A stretch of 64,000 nt of DNA from Bradysia coprophila (Eukaryota > Arthropoda > Insecta > Diptera > Sciaridae): the NCBI RefSeq assembly GCF_014529535.1, contig NW_023503493.1, positions 11,688,001 to 11,752,000 on the forward strand, written 5' to 3'. A model generated the notes under the pieces. The model worked only from the letters and a program-made list of their open reading frames with translations, made no database searches and was not told where the DNA came from. Positions 26,326 to 37,745 of this stretch are shown piece by piece (the first letter of the stretch is position 1; each line of letters opens with the position of its first letter). The position numbers were made by a program, and so were the translations under genes.

Positions 26326-26356
26326 ATCAATTTCACCCCTTCAAGCATCCACCAAA

Positions 26357-27325
26357 ATGCATCATAGAAATCAACTCGAAATGGAATCCATTACCTTCGA
26401 TGAAATGCCCATGCACGAGTCGGATGAAAGTTGCAGTAAGAAAGGAGAAAAATATTCGCTGCGACAGCGGCAGCGACGACAGAGCAGTCGAAATAAAACG
26501 AAATCGGACCAATCGTCAGTGGTGCCAAGTCAACCGAATGAGCCACGGAAACCGAAACAGAAGCCAAAACCGAAGGCGGCACCACTCAGTAAATATCGTC
26601 GGAAAACGGCTAATGCGCGAGAGCGGACCAGAATGCGTGAAATTAACAGTGCGTTTGAAAATCTTCGTAAATGCGTTCCATTGTCGATCAGTAGCGGAAC
26701 ACCCACATCGACCAATGAAAAGTTGACGAAAATAACGACGCTCCGGCTTGCTATGAAATACATAAGGACGTTAAATGAAGTGCTGACCAAACCGAACAGT
26801 GATCAAAATTTCCATATCAGCCATTCCATCAACAATAACAACAACAGTAGCAGCAATAACAATAATTATTTCAGTTCGAACAACAATACTACCGCGAGCA
26901 CAAATTCGAAAGACTTGCTAAGTGAAATGCTATACCAAGCAGCACACATACCAAAACGGGCCACGTATAAATGCCAGACGAAAGATCGATCCAAGTACTA
27001 CAATCAAAAGCTGGAGATCAGTCCCTGCCTAACGCCGCCTATGGATAGTCCCATTGATATGGGTCTGATGTTGGAATCCGATGGCGAATCATTACATTTG
27101 TCCGAACCGTGTCTCAGTCCACTGTCGCAAAATATGAAACCGTTCAGTTGTGCAACCGGTGGTGCGATGGAATTGGGTCTATTTTTGGAATCGGATACCG
27201 ATTCGCTGCAATTGTCTGAACCATGTTTGAGTCCACTCGGTGGGCTGGATTCGTTGAATCCATTCGGTGATTTGTTGCACACAGGATTTTCGGAGCATTC
27301 CAGTTTAGATATTTATTTATCGTGA
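26357..27325 (+). CDS. dei: bHLH transcription factor, Delilah/Taxi-like
   Basis: 322 residues. The nuclear DNA-binding and dimerisation bHLH domain lies at about residues 79-143: basic region RRKTANARERTRMREIN, helix 1 AFENLRKCVP, a loop, then helix 2 NEKLTKITTLRLAMKYIRTL. The glutamate-arginine pair of the basic region (NARER) that reads E-boxes is intact. The loop carries a short insertion (SISSGTPTSTNE) and is longer than in Twist or NeuroD relatives, which with the KITTLRLAMKYI helix points to Delilah, known in Drosophila from muscle-attachment (tendon) cells and wing. Before it is a basic Lys/Arg stretch (30-75); after it an Asn/Ser low-complexity run (about 159-180) and two acidic LESD..SL.LSEPCLSPL motifs (about 239-256 and 277-294) that may be activation or cofactor motifs. 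The ortholog assignment is from motif recognition. No close neighbours. Confidence 0.85.
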   Translation: MHHRNQLEMESITFDEMPMHESDESCSKKGEKYSLRQRQRRQSSRNKTKSDQSSVVPSQPNEPRKPKQKPKPKAAPLSKYRRKTANARERTRMREINSAFENLRKCVPLSISSGTPTSTNEKLTKITTLRLAMKYIRTLNEVLTKPNSDQNFHISHSINNNNNSSSNNNNYFSSNNNTTASTNSKDLLSEMLYQAAHIPKRATYKCQTKDRSKYYNQKLEISPCLTPPMDSPIDMGLMLESDGESLHLSEPCLSPLSQNMKPFSCATGGAMELGLFLESDTDSLQLSEPCLSPLGGLDSLNPFGDLLHTGFSEHSSLDIYLS

Positions 27326-29323
27326 CATGTGTGACATTATATGTTACGTGTACAGAAATGTTTAGAATTTTAAAAATTATTTATTTTTTGGAGGTCAAAA
27401 TATCAAAAACCGATTTCTTAGATTTACCAATAATAATCCCAGTGCAAAAAGTATATTTCATTCCCGGAACATGTTCTCATTGTGTCATAATAGGCTTAAA
27501 GTCATGTACAGTGTAATTTTACCTGGATTTTGCAAAAACCTAGCCACAGAATTTATGATAATTGTCTAGGCGCTTTAAGTAGGGCGAATGTTTACAAAAT
27601 TTATTTATTTTCGAGCCGAAGTCGAGCCCTTTAATAGAGCACACCAAGTCCATATCTTAGCAACTTACTAGACGAGAGTTATGGAATATTTTATGTTTAT
27701 GATGTTAAAAAAAATCTTCTTCAAATCATAGAAGAATTTTAGAAAATCCTTTGAAGATTCCGAAAAACCTTTTAATAGATGGAAAATTTATTGTTTCGAC
27801 CCATGAGATACAGTCCTCGCCTTTGGCTCGTACTGCAAATTTCCACACGTCTCAACAAGAAATATCCCAGCACGACAATAATGTACTATTGAACTTCGAT
27901 GAAGCGCGAATAATTGCCAAGTCTTATTTTACTCACCTGGCTGGTATGTTTAGTGATCAAGTGGTAAAAACACAGTTTTTTTTTCACATCGTCTAAGCAA
28001 GGTCTGATGAAAATCACCTTTCACCGTATCTGGTACGTCAACCTTTCATAAACAGCAAACGTATCGACATATTATCGGATCTATTACTTCCTTTGATGTG
28101 ACAAGTTTCAATATATTGATGCAAAATCTTTTACTTCATTTGTTGTAACATGCATTTTGTTATATAAGACCACATTACTCAGAGGTTGGTGCTTGTCTTT
28201 GTCGTCGTTATCAATAACAGATGCATAAGTCGTTCGTAAAAGATGATATCGACTACTTCATTCATTGTATGAAGGAAGAGTTTCTGAGAAATAGGTGTGC
28301 TCCGTTTAGCCGTGTTATTTTGTGGTAATAAAATATGACGATGCTGGTGCTACCGTTGTTACTACAACGATTTATATAGGAGAAAATCATAGACATGTTG
28401 ATTGAAGCAATCTCTTCGAAGCGAATGCATTATACAAATAAAGGAAAAGATTCAACAGCTTCGCGAGTTTTCTTATACGTCTTCCTCGAGTAGAAATAAC
28501 TTGAATATTGTTTACGTATCTCGAGGCAACTACTTGTCCCAGATCACTCACGTCTATCTAAGCGTCTCAGCTCTCTCACAATTCTGTATGAAGATATTAA
28601 ATTGGAAATTTAATTTTTTTTATTTACTCTGTTGCCAGTTGATCGAAATAATCTAATAAATGGAATGAATATTTTGCAATTTACCCTGTCAAATCACTCA
28701 AACAAAATCATTTACTTTTAATTTAATTTTATTGTGCATGTCAAATTAAACTTTTGCTTATACAAATACAGCGGACAGCGGCCACAGATATTCATATCAT
28801 ATATGTATCGTTATGCGGCATTAAACTAAATGCATTTTCTAAATGTGAAAATGAAAAGAAACAAAAAATTCACTAAAATAATCTTCATCACACGCATATT
28901 AGATATAACTCAGTATATGTATGTCCAGTGTGTACGTACTCTATCAATGTAAATATATATATTTTATACCATATCAGCTCTGTTACAAATGGCATTTAAT
29001 TAAAAAGCAATTTATTTATTAAATATAGAATTAAATAAACGTAATTTTAATTGAGAAATTCCTTAATTAATTGTTTTGTACAAACTCTTTTAATATTGAT
29101 CGTTGTTAGATAATAAATGTAATTTTTGTAATTTAGTTTTTACAATTTTCGTCTCTTCTTCCACATACACGTAAAATTTATCTGTAAAAAAAAACTTGTA
29201 ATTGCTCTGTGTTTATACTGGGAAAAAATAATCCGAGTGTGGGATCCAATTCAATTACTCAAACATGTTTGATAAAATGAGCCATTTAACGTTAGCAAAT
29301 AAATTTGAAAGTTAACCAAGGCG
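27326..29323. other. Downstream of the bHLH gene, repeats
   Basis: The 3' UTR probably starts here. AATAAA occurs at about 28326 and 29033; which one is used cannot be told. It also holds a half foldback with CCTCGCCTTTGGCTCG (27790-27893) and a TTACTTC module copy (28077-28229). Short ORFs at 27322-27516, 27751-27996 and 28402-28656 have no support. Confidence 0.4.
28077..28229 (+). repeat. Dispersed TTACTTC module copy
   Basis: GGATCTATTACTTCCTTTGAT, then AAATCTTTTACTTCATTTGTT 47 bp later, then GTTATATAAGACC, CTCAGAGGTTGG, and GTCGTCGTTATCAATAACAG with ATGCATAAG. A very complete copy. Confidence 0.75.
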
Positions 29324-29566
29324 CTATTTGAAAAATCTGTGAAAAGAAGGTCCATTCATCGTGCTTACTTCAAGTAACTTCAAGTAATTGTAAAACTGTT
29401 TCATTTTGACTATTTCACTTGAAAACATTAAAATCTTTACGTTAAAACTGTCTTGGATACTGACTGAACTACCCCGTTGGATTGCTATTGAGATTTGCTG
29501 CTTCAAATAATCCAGAGAGCGCTTCTCTACTGTCTGCTGTTTCTTAAGTTTACCCAGCCTCTTCAA
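29324..29566 (-). pseudogene. Retrotransposon 3' coding fragment
   Basis: The frame contains GKLKKQQTVEKRSLDYLKQQ and ISIAIQRGSSVSIQDSF, which aligns with GKMMKKASGEKKSLDYLLQK and ISISIQRRNAACILGTF in the fragment at 56689-57240. It is therefore a short, diverged remnant of the same retroelement tail and not a host gene. Confidence 0.6.
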
Positions 29567-29773
29567 AAAATTTTGTTTCGTCTACATTTCCTCTAGGCGA
29601 GACTCTCATCAGAACATTGTTCTAGATTTTGGGGCATCAGCCTGGAATGTCAGAATTTTCTTTTAGCTATTAACAGCTACACAACTACAATAGATTATGA
29701 TATTAGCTAGCAATGTCGATAACGTGAGATTTGAACAGTTTTCGCTAGTGTCAAAATCTAGGGCAGCCAGGGT

Positions 29774-29938
29774 TTATTTTCAGGATTTTCTTTTCCCAGA
29801 AACTCGAGACTTTTGAATCATTTCGGAAATTTTCGAGAGTTTTGTTTCTTGAAACATTCGAATATCGAGTTTTTCCATGAATTTCAAGAATTTTGATAAA
29901 CTAATTTTCAAGAATCAATTTTACGAAAATAGGCACTG
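29774..29938. mobile_element. MITE of the CAGGG..TATTTT family
   Basis: The left end CAGGGTTTATTTTCAGG and the inverted right end TTACGAAAATAGGCACTG form imperfect inverted repeats. The interior is a degenerate run of TTTTCGAGA and TTCAAGAATT words. Similar in design to 12035-12157 and 49480-49610. Confidence 0.4.
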
Positions 29939-31724
29939 GGGGAAACACCAATTATTTGACTTACTTTTCCACACTTGTATCGAATTTGTGTTACATGGAA
30001 TTTGCGTTGTTCCGGTAATTTTTAGCCAAAAGTGATGACTAGCATTGATTCATACACAATCTGGTAGTCAGTCTACTGTTTTTCGTCAAATGAAAATAAT
30101 CTTCAGAAATAATCCTCTTTTGACGGAAGAATAAGGGAGGGACGGATCGATTTTTTTCGCGATTTTTTGTCACATATCAGTAGAAACACGAGAAATAAGA
30201 AACATCGGGCATTCTCCAAATATTGAATCATTTAAAAGATTTTACAAAAAGAAAATCGATCCCACTCAATTTCACACCCAAATCACATCCACTCTGAACT
30301 TAGTCAAATATGGCTTAACGAAGAAAATCGTCGTCAAAGTCGTTAATCTTAATATGAGTATTGTTTTTGAAACGTCTAATCACCAACACAAAAATTTAGT
30401 GTCGACTGTGAAAATTGTAATAATTTCGGTGATTTCGATGTGATTTAATTCAGATTTTGTGCGGAAATGTGCTTTTTGTGTTTTTTTAACAGTGCAATCA
30501 ACGGTTGACTTAAAATATTCGTCAGAACCACCGAAATTACGAAAAATTTACATTGACCAATCATGTAAACAAACAACAATATTAAAAATTACGTTTTAGC
30601 GGAAACGCTTTAGTTTAAATGTGTATACGTTTCCGGTAAAATTAAATCTGTGCCTAAGTCCCATTAAGAATTTCGCAACCAGAAGCCAGAAAATAGCGTC
30701 AATCGTAACCGTTTTGAGCAAAAATCTTCGGACGTTTCTAAAGATCATTTTCAGTTGACGATTTGTAGGTCGTTATATCACTAGTGTCGAAATCCAAGTT
30801 TCATTGTGATTTAAAATTGATTACGACGCGACACTGAAATGCAACGTGCGAATGTGGAGAGGAGATTTTTTCTAGACATAAATAAACGCAATCAAACTGC
30901 CTTATGTACATTCCATTTTAATGTAAAAATTAATTTTAATGTTAGCGTCTAAGAAATCAGAGAAACTTTATTTTATCACATGAATTTGTCAGACAAAATT
31001 GTAACTTGGTAAGATATGTAAGTTTTGTCATCACTCTTGCGGATATAGTCTTATTTTTCTATTACAAATTTATAAATTAAAAAATGAAAATATTTTATTT
31101 AATAAAATTTTTTATGATTGTTATAAACAATTTGTTGAAAGTGAATCGTTGTTTCATTTAGAAAATGAAAGACTTTTTGAAAGAACGGAATCTAAGCGCC
31201 AATTTTTCTATTCGAAATTCGTATATAAATAAACGAACATTACTGCTTGTTCAAGACGAACGTTACGTTACGGAGAGTATTGAAATAGATGATAGTGTTA
31301 AGATAGAAGTGGAATAAATGTAATTGCGAGCTCAGCGAGTAAAATATCACTACAAAAATTCTGATACATCTGAAAAGAAAATGCTGTTTTGATTATTGTG
31401 GTATATAGCACTGGTACTGGTATGAGTGAAAAGTTAAAAATTTTAGTTCGAGCTTTTTCTTTTTCATTTTTTCACTTCTTATTGCGCTCTGGTATTATTT
31501 TCGAGTATTCCGCTTTCCTCAAACAATCGAGGGCAATATTTATAAAGAAGGGCATATCCCCGATATCTCAGAAACTACTGAACTTTTTTTTCCCTGAAAG
31601 GTAGTGAAAAATTATGAATTTCGAATCCGACATAAATTTTAGGGAAATTAGCATTATTCGGCGTATTCTCTTGAGGTATTTCAGTTTTTCGACAATATCT
31701 TCGGAACCATATGGCGGTAAGGCT

Positions 31725-31862
31725 CGGAAGCAGGTCAGGTCAACCTGAAACCTGAAGCAGGCCACCCGAACCTGAGTTGACCTGAAACCTGTTTTATTCA
31801 ATTTTGACCTGACTTGATTGACCTGAAAACCTAATTTTGGAAAAACCTGAATTGACCTGAAG
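31725..31862. repeat. ACCTGA/TTGACCTGA motif cluster
   Basis: About 140 bp in which GACCTGA, AACCTGA and their complement recur about a dozen times with irregular spacing (GTCAGGTCAACCTGAAACCT to ATTGACCTGAAG). Such self-similar interiors also occur in the GGGTCGGGC element inside the 45.6-kb gene, suggesting a similar class of non-autonomous element. No terminal repeat is clear here. Confidence 0.5.
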
Positions 31863-32378
31863 AATAAATATGCCAGAAAGCTGCTGAAGAACTATAGTTC
31901 TAAATATTTCATTTTAGACTTTTCGTAGCTCTTTTGAATTATTTTCGTCACACCAGAGTTTTGCTTTTGTGATTTTACCTTAAAAACTGAAATAAATGAA
32001 ATGGAATGACCATTCATGGACTCATGCGCTTGTCAAAATAAAAATTGGGAACTACTTGCGTGCTGTGCTTTACGAGATTATACAATGTGTATAGTTCATT
32101 CGCAAACTCTCTATAGGTTTGTAACAGATTACGAGCGCCGGAGGCATTTTTTTTTTAAATTTCAGTTTGAAACTTATAAACAATTTCTCTTCAGACAGTA
32201 ATTGTCCATTCAGTGACTGAGCTCAGCGCCAAATTTTTCCAGCGCCATGGGCACGGTACCGAATTTCCCATAGGGTAATCCACCCCTGCCGAAGTAGTTT
32301 GTTTAAAAAAAAAATATTTACTCACTAGTGCGTAAAAGTGACATTTCTTCTGTCGTACATAAACTCTTCCCCATCAAC

Positions 32379-32768
32379 TGCACGAAAAAAAAAGAAATAT
32401 TCAATACCAATTTAATGTAAAAAATTGGTATCGAATATATAAATATTTGTGGCGAATATATTAGATAAACATTTGTAGCAAATAATTAACTATATTCGTT
32501 ACAAATATATAAATATTTGTCCGAAATATATTTAATTATTTGCCACAAATATTTTTTTTAATAATTCGTCATAAATAATTAAATATATTTGTAACAAATA
32601 TTTACATATTTGCTACAAATATTTATATATTTGTAACGAATATATTTTGAAATAATTTGTCACAAATAATTAAATATAATTGTGACAAGAAATATAAATA
32701 TATTTGTCACATCTATAAATATATTTCTAGCAAACAATTCTTTCCAAATCTTTTTTTTTTCGTGTGCA
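32379..32768. mobile_element. AT-rich palindromic element with TGCAC ends
   Basis: TGCACGAAAAAAAAAGA at the left is matched by inverted TTTTTTTTTTCGTGTGCA at the right. The 350-bp interior consists of many degenerate inverted copies of ATTTGTNACAAATAT-like words, able to fold in many ways. No ORF. Confidence 0.5.
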
Positions 32769-33011
32769 ATTTTGATCGTACGAAGAATTTTCAACGTCGG
32801 CATCGCCGATGCATAAGAACTTTCTAAAATGGGTGAGCACAAGGTGTCTAAATCGAAGTGTACGTACAATATTTAGTGGATCATAAAACAAAGGTTAACG
32901 TCTACAATGGTTACTGATCTAGAGACGCCATTTGACGTTTCGGGGATTTGAATTTCCTTTGTCATTTGCTGTTGCCCTTCACAGACGGCAAGCATATTAA
33001 CAGTTTTAATG

Positions 33012-33166
33012 TAATGTATTTAATGTACTTCGTTTCATCAAAGATTTTAATTTCAGAAATCTTTTACTTCATTTGTTTTGAACGTCCTTTTTGCTATATA
33101 AAACCTAATTAGTCTGAGCTTGTCGCTTAATATTGCTGTAGTTGTCGATAGCAGATGATAGCCGTC
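33012..33166 (+). repeat. Dispersed TTACTTC module copy
   Basis: Degenerate first motif, then AAATCTTTTACTTCATTTGTTTTGAAC, GCTATATAAAACC, GTCTGAGCTTGTC, and GTTGTCGATAGCAGATGATAGCC. The TATA-like box is intact. Confidence 0.7.
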
Positions 33167-34728
33167 TGTAACAGGTTAATAACGTCGGACGGTAATTCCA
33201 GAAAAATCAGAACCAGAGACGTTTTCTATTCAATTTCTAATGGATTTGAAATTAACAAATGGGAATGCTATTACAGTGTAAAACTGTTTGCGGTATCGTT
33301 GCCGATTCACAATATACTAATTTCCAACTAATCTTAAATAAAGTAAATTCAAGAGTCAGAACTTAGTGTTTGATGGACAATCTGTCACTTTTCGTAAAAA
33401 AGAGAACATAGTTAGAGCTCATCACTTATTTTCATTTCATCTTCATTGTCGATAATAAACAACTAAGCTAGTTTCCGAGCAGTTTCTCAAACGTGAATAC
33501 ACATCTTTCTATAGATCGCGACAGCAACCATCTTTCAGGCTCAACTTAAGTATAAAATTCATCAGCTCGAATTCGAATTGGTCATACATCCCATACAATT
33601 ATAATAAATGTCTCCATCATTTCAACGCAAATGTATAAACCGCATCCAATATAATATGTAGAACAATAAAGCGAAATAAATCTTTCTCGGCAATTTTGCC
33701 ATAATATTTCTTAACATTATTGGTATCATATAGTCTTATACAGTTGCTTTGTGTGCATTATAATATGCGGTTTACACACATTGCGAGAAAAATAAATTAT
33801 TTAATTGCATGTCGCGTGAATTTAAATAACACTGATTTTTCGAATTTATTAGCTCTCCGGCTTTTTGCATTTAAATTTATGAATTTTATTTCTTCTCTTT
33901 TTTTTATAAATTTCAATAGCGTGTTTTGTCGTCTAAAATGGTTAAGTAATTAACGAATGTTTAGAAAATGAAAATGCAATTAAGCATTATCTTTTCAGTC
34001 AGTCAGTCAGTTAATTCAAATAAGTGAACATAAAATCATTATTTACGATCCATATGGTAAACTACTGGCGTAATTTCTAATGTTAATTTGCCTTTTGCGT
34101 AGTTTTTTTTACGAAGTGACTAATTCCCCGCACGGGCGAATAGCCTATGAAAATAAGTCAAAACGACGAAATACTTTCAGCGCTTGCGAATAGTACATAG
34201 AAGACTAGGAGACTAATCGCCCGCAGGATGAATATCAGAAATGCAAAAGTCCAAAACCAAGAGTTTGGAATTTTTAAATTCCTAAAGTACAGCTAAAGCC
34301 AGCCACATTTTGTTTCAAAATTTGTCTCAGCTGTTTCGCCATATCGAGAATTGAGTTTTTTGAAAGAAATATTTTATTTATAAAAACGATCATGTAAATC
34401 TGGAAGGCAATTAAAAATACTGATAGTTTTTTATGATTTTCTTTGATTTTGTCGATTTTCTACTCATATACAACAACATGAGCACTAGTTAGTGAAAGAC
34501 GAATTCTACACTCCAGTGAAATTTACCGAGCGTATTCAGATTCCTATTTAAAATTATTAATATTAGCTGGTTTTTAGAAGTTTAGTTCGCTATGAAGTGC
34601 AAATTACACGTAGAAAGTGGTGGCAAAACGCGTGGCGGAAGCTCGTTTCTGAGAAGTACAAATCATGCTAGCAAGTTGAGTAATTCGTTAACTAAACTTT
34701 TAAAACATCCAGTAAATTCTGGTGCAAT

Positions 34729-34822
34729 CTTTCGAAAAAAGGCTATAGATGGTCTAGAGCAACGCACTCCAAGAACAGGCAAAAGAACAGATTTTAAATA
34801 AGAGGCCTCCACGACCCAGTAA
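34729..34822 (+). repeat. Dispersed repeat, copy 1 of 3
   Basis: GATGGTCTAGAGCAACGCAC, CCAAGAACAGGCAAAAGAACAG and AAATAAGAGGCCTCCACGAC recur near 37532-37590 (same strand, split by a MITE) and inverted at 37660-37745. Function unknown. Confidence 0.7.
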
Positions 34823-35536
34823 CATAATTTAGTAATGCTTAGCTACATTTTGTTGGAATAAAATTTTCACTGTCAGTTTTATTTCGTTTTTAATGCGCAG
34901 AATAGCCCTAACCGAACCTGCGTCACCTTTACCCGTTATGGATTTTCTTGACAGATTACGAAATGGACCAAGTTCATCGAAGTGTATACAACAATAGTAG
35001 AATTTAAGTCATTGATTACATTTTTTCTCTTTAACTTATTAACTCAGAGTTAATGTCGTCTGCTTCAACGCTATGCATGTGTGCACGATCACTTGCATCG
35101 CAATGTTGGAGTGGACCTGTGCAGATCAATCGTTGCGTCCTTTAACAGGACGTTTGGAATCACTGAAAATATCCCCATCTGAAATGCCTATAAATAAGGA
35201 GCTAAATTCAGAGATAAACAAAACAACAAACAGAGCTTTTGCTCTTCCCTACCCACTCATGGTTCACGTTGAGTGAATTTAACGAAGAAAACAGAGCTGT
35301 TTCGACCTCGGGACTCAGTGGCGGTCTGAGGCTATCGTGATCTAGCCATCATCAGTTGTTTCCACTGATCCCTTCCCAAGACGGCAATAAAACTTTCAAA
35401 TGAACTTGTGTTCGAAAGTTTACAATGAAAACATTTTACCATCATTCGATGGAAATTTTGGACATAACAGTACGCTACTTCGAAGAAACCCCTAATATAA
35501 CGTAGCAAAACACAGCAGCAAAATTTTGCCGTTTTT

Positions 35537-37082
35537 AGCCCCGTACGAAGTACTGGGGGCTTATAAGATTAATATGCCGTTTGTAACACGTCGAATTGGA
35601 AGCAGACAGTAAGGGCAAAGCATTTGGTTATGTTCATAGATGACGAATCCGCAATAAAAAAAATGTCCGTCCGTCCGTCCGTCCGTCTGTGACCCCTCTA
35701 GTTTGAGCAAATCACAACCTTTTTTCAAAATTCGTTTTTTCCCCGATTGGTATCGACAAAAGTAAGGTCAAGTTCGAAAATGGGCATGGTAGGGTCGGCC
35801 CTTCCAGAGCTAGGGCCCTATAGGTGTTTTTCAGTCTTTCGACGATATCTACCGAAATACGCACGCAATAGCTGCTTGTGATATATCAAATGAAAGATAT
35901 TGACGAGTAGAACAAAGTTGCTGAACATTGTTTTTGGGTAAGATGCAACGAGGGCTCAAAGGTCGTTACTCGGCCCTAAGTGTTTTTTGCACATAAATCG
36001 AGTAAATCTCATCCGATTTTGCTAGATTTAGTTTTTTATGGAAGGTAATTGAATACCGAAAATAACGTAGCGAAAAAAGTTTCAAATTTGGGCCCTTGGA
36101 CTAAGGCCGCCACTCGGCCCTAAGTGTTTTTTGCACATAAATCGAGTAAATCTCATCCGATTTTGCTAGATTTTGTTTCATTTGAGAGATAATTGAATGC
36201 CGAATAGAATGATGGCAAAAAAAGTTTCAAATTTGGGCCCTTGGACTAAGGCCGCTACTCGGCCCTAAGTGTTTTTTGCACATAAATCGAGTAAATCTCA
36301 TCCGATTTTGCTAGATTTAGTTTTTTATGGAAGGTAATTGAATACCGAAAATAACGTAGCGAAAAAAGTTTCAAATTTGGGCCCTTGGACTAAGGCCGCT
36401 ACTCGGCCCTAAGTGTTTTTTGCACATAAATCGAGTAAATCTCATCCGATTTTGCTAGATTTAGTTTTTTATGGAAGGTAATTGAATACCGAAAATAACG
36501 TAGCGAAAAAAGTTTCAAATTTGGGCCCTTGGACTAAGGCCGCCACTCGGCCCTAAGTGTTTTTTGCACATAAATCGAGTAAATCTCATCCGATTTTGCT
36601 AGATTTTGTTTCATTTGAGAGATAATTGAATGCCGAATAGAATGATGGCAAAAAAAGTTTCAAATTTGGGCCCTTGGACTAAGGCCGCTACTCGGCCCTT
36701 AGTGTTTTTTGCACATAAATCGAGTAAATCTCATCCGATTTTGCTAGTTTTTGTTTCATTTGAGAGATAATTGAAGTTGGCAAAAAATTTTGGGTTTCTA
36801 AAATAATATCGTGTAAATTGTTGGTTTTATTTGAGAGGTACTTCGTACGGGCTTTCGTAATTGCGCTATGCGCAATTTTAAAAATGAACACTTTCAGTAA
36901 ATTTGACCATGCCCAACTTGACTTGCATTTTGGTAACGGACGCATTAGAGGGTTGTAGACGTATTAGGGTTCCGGGCGTATTATGGCTACGGACGTATTA
37001 TGGTTACGGACGAAATAGGATTACGGGTCGTACGGGGCTAAGTCGCAGCAAACGCTCCGACTGTTCTGATGCCTTGTTTGAT
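35537..37082 (+). mobile_element. Satellite-carrying transposable element, copy B
   Basis: Starts AGCCCCGTACGAAGTAC and ends near TCGTACGGGGCT at 37028-37039, an inverted pair, with similarity to copy A continuing to about 37082. It contains TCCGTCCGTCCGTCC at 35668-35687, the AATTGCGCTATGCGCAATT palindrome at about 36859, and the tandem array. No transposase gene. Confidence 0.7.
35971..36770 (+). repeat. Six tandem 144-145 bp units in A/B arrangement
   Basis: CGGCCCTAAGTGTTTTTTGC-type unit starts at 35971, 36115, 36260, 36404, 36548 and 36693. Two subtypes alternate: type A contains TTTATGGAAGG and AATAACGTAGCG; type B contains TTTCATTTGAGAGA and GAATAGAATGATGGC. The order is A B A A B B (last one truncated), so A-B pairs were amplified as units. 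Confidence 0.85.
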
Positions 37083-37282
37083 ATTGGGGTAACGTGGATA
37101 TAGTCTTCAGATGTTGAGGCAATGTGGCATTTTCATGTTCAAGACAAATCAGACGTTGAATATAGTCTTCAGTTGTTGAAATTCTCAAAATGCAGTCTTC
37201 AGATGTCAGATTTTGAGACAATGTCAGATTTTGAGGCAATGTCAATTTTTCCTTTTTTTTAGTTGAAATAAAAAACTGGATG

Positions 37283-37531
37283 GTCTGGAGGGATGAATTG
37301 ACAGCTGACGGTTGTAATCGGTTAGCTTTTACAGGCTTTAACATTTCAAATGTCTCAATGTCATTTTTTTCAAAGAATGTCATTGTGAATTCGCAATGAC
37401 AAAATGAAATTCTCAGAAAAATTTGATAGTGAGACATTTGAAATGTAAAAGACTCTAATAATAAAAAGTGAACTAAAGCGATCAAAAGCGAACTGATTAC
37501 AGATGTCAGCTGTCAATTCATACCTCCAGAC
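37283..37531. mobile_element. MITE inserted in the dispersed repeat
   Basis: GTCTGGAGG and ATGAATTGACAGCTGAC at the left are inverted at the right (GTCAGCTGTCAATTCAT, CCTCCAGAC). The interior is partly palindromic (ACATTTCAAATGTCTC inverted at about 37430). It splits the repeat otherwise intact at 34750 (GATGGTCT..ACGCACTCC). Confidence 0.7.
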
Positions 37532-37659
37532 AACGCACTCCAAGAACAGGCACAAGAACAGAATTGAAATAAAAGGCCTCCACGACGCAATAGTAAAAAA
37601 TTGTATATAAATTCAGTTTTTCATGTTGATATATGCCACTGCGTTACTGACGTTCCATA

Positions 37660-37745
37660 CAAAATAAGAGGCCTAAGAAAATCTGTTCTTGTGCCTGTTA
37701 TTGGAATGCCTTGCTCCAGACCATCTAGTTTTTTTTCGAACTTAA
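37660..37745 (-). repeat. Dispersed repeat, copy 3 (inverted)
   Basis: Read on minus: GATGGTCTGGAGCAAGGCAT, CAGGCACAAGAACAGATTTT, AGGCCTCTTATTTT, matching 34729-34822. Confidence 0.7.

Larger units (their letters stand above)
29939..35536. other. Intergenic, AT-rich, repeats only
   Basis: No supported gene. It holds a motif-rich ACCTGA block (31725-31862), an AT-rich palindromic element (32379-32768), a TTACTTC module (33012-33166) with a degenerate second one at about 33368-33475, and one copy of a repeat shared with 37.5-37.7 kb (34729-34822). The 69-codon frame at 34592-34801 overlaps that repeat and is not called. Confidence 0.4.
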
